Source: SZAS-79 sp965279075 (lineage in GTDB: Bacteria; Pseudomonadota; Gammaproteobacteria; Burkholderiales; SG8-39). From it: a stretch of DNA of 64,000 bases. The notes below the pieces were generated by a model. It searched no databases, was not told the DNA's origin, and saw nothing but the letters and a program-made list of their open reading frames with translations. Location of the stretch: NCBI GenBank assembly GCA_965279075.1, contig CBDIHI010000011.1:1-64000 (forward strand). The letters run 5' to 3'. Shown here piece by piece: positions 45,508 through 53,550 of the stretch. Every line of letters starts with the position of its first letter. Positions within the stretch are counted from its first letter, which is position 1. Both the position numbers and the translations under genes were made by a program.

Positions 45508-46461
45508 TCACGGGGCCGGCTGGTCCAGGTAGCGCTCGGCGTCCAGCGCCGCCATGCAGCCCGTGGCCGCGCTCGTCACCGCCTGCCGGTAGACGTGGTC
45601 CTGCACGTCGCCCGCGGCGAACACGCCGGGCACGCTCGTCGCGGTGGCGTTGCCTTCGCCGCCGCCCTGCGTGACGATGTAGCCGCCCTTCATCGCGACC
45701 TGGCCCTCGAAGATCCCGGTGTTGGGCGTGTGCCCGATCGCGACGAACAAGCCCTTCACGTCGAGTTCCGTCGGCGCGCCCGACTTCACGTTCTTGATTC
45801 GCAGCCGCGTGACGCCGGAGTTGTCGCCGAGCACTTCGTCGAGCGCATGGTCCCAGGCGATGGTCACGTTGCCGCCGTCGGCCTTCTTCATGAGCTTGTC
45901 GATCATGATCTTCTCGGCGCGGAACTTGTCGCGCCGGTGCACCACCGTGACGTGCTTCGCGATGTTGGAGAGGTACAGCGCCTCCTCCACGGCGGTGTTG
46001 CCGCCGCCGACCACCGCTACGGCCTGGTTCTTGTAGAAGAAGCCGTCGCAGGTCGCGCAGGCAGACACGCCGCGGCCCATGAACTTCTCCTCCGAGGGCA
46101 GGCCGAGGTACCGGGCCGAGGCGCCGGTGGCGATGATCAGCGCGTCGCACGTGTAGGTGCCCGAGTCGCCCTCGAGGACGAGCGGGCGCTGCCCCAGTTT
46201 CACGGTGTGGATCGTGTCGAAGACGATCTCGGTGTCGAAGCGCTCGGCGTGCTTCTGGAAGCGCTCCATGAGTTCCGGGCCCTGCACGCCCATGGCGTCC
46301 GCTGGCCAGTTGTCGACGTCGGTGGTGGTCATCAGCTGGCCGCCCTGCGCGAGGCCTGTGATCAGCACGGGCTTCAGGTTGGCGCGGGCGGCGTAGACGG
46401 CGGCAGTGTATCCGGCGGGGCCGGAACCGAGGATCAGCAGGCGGGCGTGGCGGGTGGTCAT
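45508..46461 (-). CDS. trxB: Thioredoxin reductase
   Basis: This 317-residue flavoenzyme has the FAD motif GSGPAGYTAA near residue 12, the redox pair CATC at 135-138, and the NADPH motif GGGNTAVEEA. It reduces thioredoxin with NADPH. Length and order of domains match E. coli TrxB. Smr follows in the same operon; the Crp/Fnr regulator is divergent. A typical thioredoxin-like substrate is encoded at 10.8 kb in this window. Confidence 0.97.
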   Translation of the reverse strand: MTTRHARLLILGSGPAGYTAAVYAARANLKPVLITGLAQGGQLMTTTDVDNWPADAMGVQGPELMERFQKHAERFDTEIVFDTIHTVKLGQRPLVLEGDSGTYTCDALIIATGASARYLGLPSEEKFMGRGVSACATCDGFFYKNQAVAVVGGGNTAVEEALYLSNIAKHVTVVHRRDKFRAEKIMIDKLMKKADGGNVTIAWDHALDEVLGDNSGVTRLRIKNVKSGAPTELDVKGLFVAIGHTPNTGIFEGQVAMKGGYIVTQGGGEGNATATSVPGVFAAGDVQDHVYRQAVTSAATGCMAALDAERYLDQPAP

Positions 46462-46572
46462 GGAGGGGCTTCTAGGGCGTCTTTGTGGGGGGACTCTGAG
46501 GGTGCCGGGATTATAGATGAGGCGGTTCTGCTACCATATCAAGGTCCACAAGGGCGCGGGGGCGTAAGGGTT

Positions 46573-47250
46573 ATGTCTGCGATGGCGGCAACGGTGTCCA
46601 CGGCGGTTCTGAAGAACGTGCCGATGTTCGCGAGCTTCCACGACGAGGGGCTGCGACTGCTCGCCACCGTGGTGACCAGAAAGAGCGTGACCCGCGGCAC
46701 GACGATCATGGCGGCCGGCGATCTCACGGACTCTCTCTACATCGTCATCTCCGGCCGGCTCAAGGTCATGATGAGCGACGCCGAAGGCAAGGAAGTCATC
46801 CTGGCGATCCTCGGCTCCGGCGAGTTCTTCGGCGAGATGGGCCTGATCGACGACGCGCCGCGCTCGGCGAGCGTGGTGTCGCTGGAATCCTGCGAGCTCC
46901 TGTGCGTGACCAAGCGCGACTTCAAGCGCTGCCTCGAGGAGAACTTCGAGATGGCGATGGCGGTCATGCGCGGGCTGGTCCGGCGCCTGCGCGAGGCCGA
47001 CCGCAAGATCAACAGCCTCGCGCTGCTCGACGTCTACGGCCGCGTGGCGCGACTCCTGATCGACATGTCCGAGGACGTCGACGGCCACAAGGTGGTCACC
47101 AAGCGCCTGCCCAAGCAGGACATCGCCAAGATGATCGGCGCCTCGCGCGAGATGGTCAGCCGGGTCATGAAGGACCTGCAGCTCGGCGGCTTCATCGAGG
47201 TGCGCGGCAGCACGATCGTGCTGCGCGAGACCATCCTCGCCATAGAGTAA
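46573..47250 (+). CDS. Crp/Fnr family transcriptional regulator
   Basis: This 225-residue protein has an N-terminal cyclic-nucleotide-binding fold (GSGEFFGEMGLIDDAPRSASV is the phosphate-binding cassette) and a C-terminal winged helix (KQDIAKMIGASREMVSRVMKDL). The cassette keeps the Glu and Arg that contact cyclic nucleotide in CRP, with Ser after Arg. The FNR-type cysteine cluster is absent. It sits before ftsK and lolA in a conserved betaproteobacterial order. The ligand and targets are unknown. Confidence 0.93.
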   Translation: MSAMAATVSTAVLKNVPMFASFHDEGLRLLATVVTRKSVTRGTTIMAAGDLTDSLYIVISGRLKVMMSDAEGKEVILAILGSGEFFGEMGLIDDAPRSASVVSLESCELLCVTKRDFKRCLEENFEMAMAVMRGLVRRLREADRKINSLALLDVYGRVARLLIDMSEDVDGHKVVTKRLPKQDIAKMIGASREMVSRVMKDLQLGGFIEVRGSTIVLRETILAIE

Positions 47251-47299
47251 TCCCCCCTGTGGCGCGGGGTATAATCGGGTTTCCCCGGACCCCGAAGCG

Positions 47300-49615
47300 A
47301 TGAGCGTAGCCCCAAAAGCCGAAGGCGCCTCCTTCACCGCCGACGGCGCCTCCCCCAGGACCGCCCCCCTGCCCGCGAAGCTCGCGAACCTCCTTCGCGA
47401 AGCCAAGTGGCTGGCCCTTGTCGCGGCCGCGGTCTACCTGCTCTTGATCCTCGCCACGTTCAACAAGGCCGACCCCGGCTGGTCGCACAGCGCCACCGCG
47501 GCCGTCACGCAGAACGCCGGCGGGCGCCTCGGCGCGTGGCTTTCGGACCTGATGCTGTACCTCTTCGGCGTGTCCTCGTACTGGTGGGTCGTGCTGTGCC
47601 TCTACGTCGTCGTGTGGGGCTACAGGCGCCTGGACGGCAGCGCGCTGATCGACCCGCGGCCCCTCGTGATCGCCCTGGCCGGTTTCGCCGTGCTGCTGCT
47701 CGCCAGCGCCGCGCTCGAGTCGCTGCGTATGCACACCCTGAAGGCCGAACTGCCGCTCGCTCCGGGCGGCCTGGCCGGGGATGCGCTGGGATCGTTCGTG
47801 TCGGGGGCCTTCGGTTTCACCGGCGCCACGCTCGCGCTGATCACGCTCGCCGCGGTCGGATTCAGCCTGTTCACCGGGATCTCGTGGATCGCGGCGGCGG
47901 AGTTCACCGGGCTGCTGCTCGAAGGCCTCGTCGCGCTGGCCAGGCGTGTGCGCGACAGCCGCCAGGACCGCAGGCTCGGCGAGATCGCGCGCGAGGAGCG
48001 CGAGCACGTCGTCGAGATCGAGAAGAAACGCGAGGAAAACCACGAGCCGATCTACATCGAGCCGCCGGTGGTCGAGATCAAGAAGTCCGTCAGGGTGGAA
48101 AAGGAAAAGCAGGCGCCCCTGTTCGACAACCTGCCCGACACGCCGCTCCCGCCGCTCAAACTGCTCGACGAGGCCTCGAACGAAGGCGAGCAGGTCAGCG
48201 CCGAGACGCTCGAGTTCACCTCGCGCCTGATCGAAAAGAAACTGTCCGACTTCGGCGTTTCGGTGAAGGTGCTGGCGGCCTACCCGGGCCCGGTCATCAC
48301 GCGCTACGAGATCGAGCCTGCGGTGGGCGTGAAAGGCAGCCAGGTCGTGAACCTGGTGCGCGACCTCGCCCGCGCGCTGTCCGTCGTGTCGATCCGGCTC
48401 GTGGAGACGATCCCCGGCAAGTCGTGCATGGGGCTCGAGATCCCGAACCCGCACCGCCAGACCGTGCGCCTGTCGGAGATCCTCGGCTCCGAGGCGTACC
48501 ACAACATGGGCTCCACGCTGACGATGGCGATGGGCAAGGACATCGCCGGCAACCCCATCGTCGCGGACCTCGGCAAGATGCCGCACCTGCTGGTGGCGGG
48601 CACCACGGGCTCGGGCAAGTCGGTGGGCATCAACGCGATGATCCTGTCGCTCCTCTACAAGGCCGAGCCCAGGCAGGTCCGCCTGATCCTGATCGACCCG
48701 AAGATGCTGGAACTGTCGATCTACCAGGACATCCCGCACCTGCTCGCGCCGGTGGTGGTCGACATGAAGCAGGCCGCCAACGCGCTCAACTGGTGCGTGG
48801 GGGAGATGGAGCGCCGCTACAAGGTGATGTCCTTCTACGGCGTGCGCAACCTCTCGGGCATGAACCAGAAGCACGCGGAGGCCGAGAAGAAGGGCAAGCC
48901 GCTCGAGGACCCGGCGACGATCGACTCGGGCAACCCGCAGCCCCTGCAGCACCTGCCGCACATCGTCGTCGTCATCGACGAACTCGCGGACCTGATGATG
49001 GTCGTGGGCAAGAAGGTCGAGGAACTGATCGCGCGGCTCGCGCAGAAGGCGCGGGCCTCCGGCATCCACCTGATCCTCGCGACGCAGCGGCCGTCGGTGG
49101 ACGTCATCACCGGCCTCATCAAGGCGAACATCCCGACACGGGTGGCCTTCCAGGTCTCCTCCAAGGTCGACTCGCGCACGATCCTCGACCAGTCCGGCGC
49201 GGAGGCGCTGCTCGGGCAGGGCGACATGCTGTACCTGCCGCCGGGGACGGGCTATCCCCAGCGGGTGCACGGCGCGTACGTGGCCGACCACGAGGTGCAC
49301 GCGGTCGTGGACTACCTCAAGAAACTGGCGGCACCCGCGTACGACAACAACATCCTCGAGCCCGAGATCGGCGAGGAGGGCGGCGGGGGAGGCGGGGAGG
49401 GCGAACGCACGGGCGAGAAGGACCTGCTCTACGACCAGGCCGTGGAAGTCGTGCTGCGCACGCGACGCCCTTCGATTTCGCTCGTCCAGCGCCACCTGCG
49501 GATCGGCTACAACCGCGCCGCGCGGTTGATCGAGGACATGGAGCGGGCCGGGATGGTGTCGCCGATGCAGACCAATGGCAACCGCGAAGTGCTGGTCCCC
49601 GCGAAACCCGAATGA
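47300..49615 (+). CDS. ftsK: DNA translocase FtsK
   Basis: This 771-residue protein has four N-terminal membrane helices, a charged linker of about 120 residues, and the motor domain. Walker A is GTTGSGKSVG, Walker B LILIDPKMLEL. The C-terminal gamma winged helix (SISLVQRHLRIGYNRAARLIEDME) binds KOPS sites and activates XerD. It moves chromosome termini through the septum. The linker is short compared with E. coli FtsK (1329 residues), typical of this group. A TATAAT box (47270-47275) lies 25 bp before the ATG. It overlaps lolA. Confidence 0.97.
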   Translation: MSVAPKAEGASFTADGASPRTAPLPAKLANLLREAKWLALVAAAVYLLLILATFNKADPGWSHSATAAVTQNAGGRLGAWLSDLMLYLFGVSSYWWVVLCLYVVVWGYRRLDGSALIDPRPLVIALAGFAVLLLASAALESLRMHTLKAELPLAPGGLAGDALGSFVSGAFGFTGATLALITLAAVGFSLFTGISWIAAAEFTGLLLEGLVALARRVRDSRQDRRLGEIAREEREHVVEIEKKREENHEPIYIEPPVVEIKKSVRVEKEKQAPLFDNLPDTPLPPLKLLDEASNEGEQVSAETLEFTSRLIEKKLSDFGVSVKVLAAYPGPVITRYEIEPAVGVKGSQVVNLVRDLARALSVVSIRLVETIPGKSCMGLEIPNPHRQTVRLSEILGSEAYHNMGSTLTMAMGKDIAGNPIVADLGKMPHLLVAGTTGSGKSVGINAMILSLLYKAEPRQVRLILIDPKMLELSIYQDIPHLLAPVVVDMKQAANALNWCVGEMERRYKVMSFYGVRNLSGMNQKHAEAEKKGKPLEDPATIDSGNPQPLQHLPHIVVVIDELADLMMVVGKKVEELIARLAQKARASGIHLILATQRPSVDVITGLIKANIPTRVAFQVSSKVDSRTILDQSGAEALLGQGDMLYLPPGTGYPQRVHGAYVADHEVHAVVDYLKKLAAPAYDNNILEPEIGEEGGGGGGEGERTGEKDLLYDQAVEVVLRTRRPSISLVQRHLRIGYNRAARLIEDMERAGMVSPMQTNGNREVLVPAKPE

Positions 49616-50244
49616 GGATGCGCATGCCCGGGTTCGCCAGGTGGGTCCTTGCGCTGTGCCTCGTCACGGCGGCCCTGCCGGCCGGCGCGACCAGCCTGGA
49701 GCGCTTCCAGGCCTTCATCCGTACCACGCAGTCGGCGCGCGCCGACTTCGAGCAGAAGGTGTACGACCGCAACAAGAAGCTGGTGCAGGACTCGAAGGGG
49801 AGCTTCGCTTTCCTGCGCCCGGGCAAGTTCCGCTGGGCGTTCTCCAAGCCCTACTCCCAGCTGATCGTCGGCGACGGCGAGAAGGTCTGGGTCTACGACC
49901 AGGACCTGAACCAGGTGACGGTAAGGAAGCTCACCAGTGCGCTCGGCTCGACGCCCGCGGCACTGATCTCCGGCAGCGCCGACATCGAGCAGGCCTTCAC
50001 CTTCAGCGACACGGGCGAATCCGACGGCCTGCAATGGCTCGACGCGAAGCCGCGCCAGGCCGACGCCGGGTTCGAACGCATCCGCATGGGCTTCGGCCTG
50101 GCCGGCATCGACGCGATGGAACTCGTCGACCAGTTCGGCCAGACCACGGTCCTGAGATTCTCCAACCTGCAGCGCAACCCCAAGCTCGAGCCGGGCACCT
50201 TCCGCTTCTCGCCGCCCAAAGGCGCCGACCTGCTGGGCGAGTAG
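49612..50244 (+). CDS. lolA: Outer membrane lipoprotein carrier protein LolA
   Basis: This 210-residue periplasmic chaperone has a signal peptide ending PAGA and then SLERFQAFIRTTQSARADFEQ. The strands FLRPGKFRWAFSKPY and LDAKP are typical of LolA. It carries lipoproteins from LolCDE to LolB. The start overlaps the ftsK stop by ATGA; ATGs two and four codons later are also possible. It is followed 8 bp later by rarA. Confidence 0.95.
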   Translation: MRMRMPGFARWVLALCLVTAALPAGATSLERFQAFIRTTQSARADFEQKVYDRNKKLVQDSKGSFAFLRPGKFRWAFSKPYSQLIVGDGEKVWVYDQDLNQVTVRKLTSALGSTPAALISGSADIEQAFTFSDTGESDGLQWLDAKPRQADAGFERIRMGFGLAGIDAMELVDQFGQTTVLRFSNLQRNPKLEPGTFRFSPPKGADLLGE

Positions 50245-50252
50245 CACCCGCC

Positions 50253-51566
50253 ATGGCCGACCTGTTCGCCCCCGCGGAGCCCGCGGCCCCGCTCGCGGAA
50301 CTGCTGCGCCCCGCCTCGATCGGCGAGGTGGTGGGCCAGCAGCACCTGCTGGGCGAGGGCAAGCCGCTGCGCCTCGCGTTCGACTCGGGCAAGCCCCATT
50401 CGATGATCCTCTGGGGACCGCCGGGCGTGGGCAAGACGACCCTTGCCCGCCTGATGGCGAAAGCCTTCGACGCGGAATTCGTGGCGCTGTCCGCGGTTTT
50501 CTCCGGCGTGAAGGACATCCGCGAGGCGATGCAGGCGGCGCAGGACGAACTGGAGCGCAGCGGGCGGCACACCATCCTCTTCGTCGACGAGGTGCACCGC
50601 TTCAACAAGGGCCAGCAGGACGCGTTCCTGCCGTACGTCGAAAAAGGCCTGGTCACCTTCATCGGCGCGACGACCGAGAACCCGTCGTTCGAGGTGAACG
50701 GGGCGCTGCTGTCGCGTGCGAACGTTTACGTGCTGGAGAGCCTCGACGACGCGGAACTCGCGACGCTCTTCGACCGCGGGGTCGCCCGCGTCCTGCCGGG
50801 CCTCCACGTGGATACGGCGGCGCGCGACCGGGTCGTGGGGTTCGCCGACGGCGATGCGCGGCGCCTGCTGAACGCCGTGGAGATCCTCGCCACGGCGGCA
50901 CAGACCGCCCGCGCAAGTGCGGTGGACGCCGAGTTCGTCGGCAAGACGCTGGCGCAGAACCTGCGCCGGTTCGACAAGGGCGGCGAGCAGTTCTACGACC
51001 AGATCTCGGCGCTGCACAAGTCGGTGCGTGGCTCGAACCCGGACGCCGCTTTGTACTGGTTCGTGCGGATGCTCGACGGCGGCGCGGAGCCGCTCTACCT
51101 CGGGCGGCGGATCGTGCGGATGGCTTCCGAGGACATCGGCCTGGCCGACCCGCGCGGCCTGCGCCTGGCGCTGGATGCCTGCGAGACCTACGAGCGGCTG
51201 GGGTCGCCGGAGGGAGAACTGGCGCTGGCCGAGGCGGTGATCTACCTCGCCTGCGCCGCCAAGTCCAACGCCGTGTACGCGGCCTATAATGCCGCCCGCG
51301 CCTTCGTCTCCGGGGACACGACCCGGCCGGTGCCGCTGCGCTTGCGCAATGCCCCGACCAAGCTCATGAAGAACCTCGGGTACGGCAAGGACTACCGTTA
51401 CGCGCACGAGGAAGAGGGCGCCTACGCGGCCGGGGAGGACTACTTCCCCGACGGCATGCCGAAGGTCGAGTGGTATGCCCCGACCGACCGGGGGCTGGAA
51501 GGCAGGATCCGCGAGAAGCTCGAACATTTGCGCGAGCTGGACCGTAAGAAGCGCGGGAATTCATGA
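50253..51566 (+). CDS. rarA: Replication-associated recombination protein A (RarA/MgsA)
   Basis: This 437-residue AAA+ ATPase has Walker A WGPPGVGKTTLA, Walker B LFVDEVHRF and sensor FIGATTENPSFEVN. The C-terminal tetramerisation domain includes SVRGSNPDAALYWFVRML and GLADPRGLRLAL. RarA acts at stalled forks. In many genomes rarA lies between lolA and serS, as here. The N-terminus ADLFAPAEPAAPLAELLRP has the short SSB/clamp-like lead usual for the family. Confidence 0.95.
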   Translation: MADLFAPAEPAAPLAELLRPASIGEVVGQQHLLGEGKPLRLAFDSGKPHSMILWGPPGVGKTTLARLMAKAFDAEFVALSAVFSGVKDIREAMQAAQDELERSGRHTILFVDEVHRFNKGQQDAFLPYVEKGLVTFIGATTENPSFEVNGALLSRANVYVLESLDDAELATLFDRGVARVLPGLHVDTAARDRVVGFADGDARRLLNAVEILATAAQTARASAVDAEFVGKTLAQNLRRFDKGGEQFYDQISALHKSVRGSNPDAALYWFVRMLDGGAEPLYLGRRIVRMASEDIGLADPRGLRLALDACETYERLGSPEGELALAEAVIYLACAAKSNAVYAAYNAARAFVSGDTTRPVPLRLRNAPTKLMKNLGYGKDYRYAHEEEGAYAAGEDYFPDGMPKVEWYAPTDRGLEGRIREKLEHLRELDRKKRGNS

Positions 51567-51633
51567 GATTGTTTTATGAATCCCGCGCCAGTATTGGCTT
51601 GCATGACAGTTTGTATACCGGAAAGAGAATACT

Positions 51634-52908
51634 ATGCTAGACATCCAGCTGCTCCGCTCAAGCCTCGATGCAGTCGCCGCCCGGCTGGCCGACCGCGGCT
51701 ACGCCTTCGACCGTGAAACGTTCCTCGCGCTGGAGGCCGAGCGCCGCGAGTTCCAGGGCCGCGCCCAGGAACTCCAGGCCGCGCGCAACGCCCAGGCGAA
51801 GAAGATCGGCCAGGCCAAGGCGAAGGGCGAGGACGCCGCGGCGCTGATGGCTGAGTCGGCGGCGATCAATACCGAACTCGGCACGCTCGAGGCGCGCTCG
51901 GAAGACGTGCAGAAGCGCCTGCAGGCCTTCCTCTCGGTGATTCCGAACATCCCCCACGAAAGCGTCCCGGCCGGCAAGAGCGCCGAGGACAACGTCGAGG
52001 TGCGCCGCTGGGCCGAACCGCGCAAGTTCGATTTCGCGGTGAAGGACCACGTGGATGTGGGCACGGGCCTGGGCCTGCTCGACTTCGACACCGCGATCAA
52101 GCTCTCTGGCGCGCGTTTCTCGGTCATGAAGGGCGGCGTGGCGCGCCTGCACCGCGCGATCGCGCAGCTGATGCTCGACGTCCACACGACGGAACACGGC
52201 TACACCGAGGTCTACGTGCCGTACATGGTGTCCTCGGAGTGCGCCGACGGCGTGACGAGCTTCGCGAAATTCAAGGACGACCTGTTCAAGATCGACGGTC
52301 GCGACCTCTTCCTGATCCCCACCGCCGAGGTGCCGGTGACCAACTTCATGCGCGACGAGATCGCCGCGGCCGACACGCTGCCGATGAAATTCGCCTGCCA
52401 CACGCCGTGCTTCAGGTCGGAAGCGGGCTCCTACGGCAAGGACACGCGTGGCATGATCCGCCAGCACCAGTTCGACAAGGTTGAGCTCGTGCAGTTCGTG
52501 CGCCCGGAGGATTCACATCGCTGCCACGAGGAACTGACGGCGCATGCCGAGGTGATCCTGAAGAAACTCGAGCTGCCGTACCGGACGGTCGTGCTGTGCA
52601 CCGGGGACATGGGGTTTTCGTCGGCCAAGACCTACGACATCGAGGTCTGGCTGCCGGCGCAGGACACCTACCGCGAGATCTCGTCGTGTTCCAACTTCGA
52701 GGCTTTCCAGGCGCGGCGCATGCGCGCGCGCTACCGCAACGACAAGGGCAAGCCCGAGTTGCTGCACACCCTCAACGGCTCGGGCCTCGCGGTCGGCCGC
52801 ACGCTGGTGGCGATACTGGAGAACTACCAGAACGCCGATGGGAGCGTCACCGTACCGGCGGCACTGCGGCCGTACATGGGCGGGCTGGAGAAAATCACGA
52901 GGGCCTGA
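51634..52908 (+). CDS. serS: Seryl-tRNA synthetase
   Basis: This 424-residue class II synthetase charges tRNA-Ser. The N-terminal coiled-coil arm that grips the long variable arm runs over about residues 25-105. Motif 2 is in FRSEAGSYGKDTRGMIRQHQF and motif 3 in LNGSGLAVGRTLVAILENYQ. The gene is followed 65 bp later by a tRNA-Ser gene, its own substrate. The 67 bp before it are unusually AT-rich and probably hold a promoter. Confidence 0.98.
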   Translation: MLDIQLLRSSLDAVAARLADRGYAFDRETFLALEAERREFQGRAQELQAARNAQAKKIGQAKAKGEDAAALMAESAAINTELGTLEARSEDVQKRLQAFLSVIPNIPHESVPAGKSAEDNVEVRRWAEPRKFDFAVKDHVDVGTGLGLLDFDTAIKLSGARFSVMKGGVARLHRAIAQLMLDVHTTEHGYTEVYVPYMVSSECADGVTSFAKFKDDLFKIDGRDLFLIPTAEVPVTNFMRDEIAAADTLPMKFACHTPCFRSEAGSYGKDTRGMIRQHQFDKVELVQFVRPEDSHRCHEELTAHAEVILKKLELPYRTVVLCTGDMGFSSAKTYDIEVWLPAQDTYREISSCSNFEAFQARRMRARYRNDKGKPELLHTLNGSGLAVGRTLVAILENYQNADGSVTVPAALRPYMGGLEKITRA

Positions 52909-52973
52909 CCCTGCCGTCGCTGCGATGCAGCGCCCGACCTGTTAAAATTCGGCCCGCAAACGCACGGCATACC

Positions 52974-53063
52974 GGAGAGGTGGCAGAGTGGTCGAATGCG
53001 CCAGACTCGAAATCTGGTTTACGCGCAAGCGTAACGTGGGTTCGAATCCCACCCTCTCCGCCA
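52974..53063 (+). tRNA. tRNA-Ser (anticodon CGA)
   Basis: A complete 90-base tRNA with a 7-bp acceptor stem (GGAGAGG with CCTCTCC), discriminator G, and encoded CCA at 53061-53063. The anticodon stem 53001-53005/53013-53017 encloses CTCGAAA, giving anticodon CGA for UCG codons. The long variable arm (around TTTACGCGCAAGCGTAAC) marks a class II tRNA and fits Ser. It lies downstream of serS. Its 3' end is the integration site of the island that follows. Confidence 0.97.
53043..53063 (+). repeat. attL: 21-bp direct repeat within tRNA-Ser 3' end
   Basis: This copy lies inside the tRNA gene and includes the T-loop end, acceptor strand and CCA. It matches the copy at 62535-62555 at all 21 positions. 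Integration that restores the tRNA 3' end is the standard outcome of tyrosine recombinases using tRNA genes. Confidence 0.85.
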
Positions 53064-53123
53064 CCGGTTTCATGTCCTTGATTGATCTATCAAGAGATTG
53101 ATCTACCGTAGGTTTTTGATGTT

Positions 53124-53161
53124 TGCTACAGAAGAGTGCTACAGAGGCGCTCTCCCTACGG
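53124..53161 (+). repeat. GCTACA-containing repeat, left end of the island
   Basis: TGCTACAGAAGAGTGCTACA followed by a CTCT..CTACGG stretch is repeated imperfectly at 62454-62494 in the same orientation. GCTACA occurs twice in each copy. The copy lies directly before the integrase fragment, as integrase arm-binding sites often do. Confidence 0.55.
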
Positions 53162-53164
53162 TAT

Positions 53165-53338
53165 ATGTGCAAACCCTATGTGGTTCGAAGAGGCGATAAC
53201 TTCGCCTTTCGCATTGCTGTGCCTCTCGACCTTCGCGCTCGGCTCGGGTTAAGAGAAATCACTCGATCGCTGAAGACCCAGGACCGGCACATCGCCGCAC
53301 ATATCGCTTCAACCGACGCTTCGACCTGGTTGGCATGA
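53165..53338 (+). pseudogene. Tyrosine integrase, N-terminal fragment
   Basis: The 57 codons from ATG read MCKPYVVRRGDNFAFRIAVP and RARLGLREITRSLKTQD, which match the N-terminal DNA-binding segment of phage-type integrases that use tRNA sites. The frame stops soon after, and no catalytic domain (R..HxxR..Y) is found downstream. It lies just after attL and points into the island, the normal place of the integrase gene. The following 200 bp to the kinase start contain no further homology that I can recognise. Confidence 0.7.
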
Positions 53339-53550
53339 TCGATCGTCTCGGCGTCGCCGCGGCACTTATCCCACCTACGCCCTACCGACTCGTAAAAGTT
53401 GGCTGACTCTCATCGTTAACCAAGAACTTGGTTGTTATGTTAGATACCGAACAGATCGAAATGTATGTCCCACTTAACTTACCGCGGTACCTAAAAGCTG
53501 CTGGCACTGTTCGCTACCGAGCAGTTCGCTATTTGTGCACCGCCTAAAGA

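Noticed and set aside
47192..49495. A minus-strand frame of 767 codons opposite ftsK
   Set aside because: FtsK on the plus strand has all motifs; the antisense translation is low-complexity and without homology signatures.
52942..53172. A minus-strand frame of 76 codons containing AERVGFEPTL over tRNA-Ser
   Set aside because: This is the well-known false protein produced by translating the antisense strand of tRNA-Ser genes. The tRNA is real and complete.
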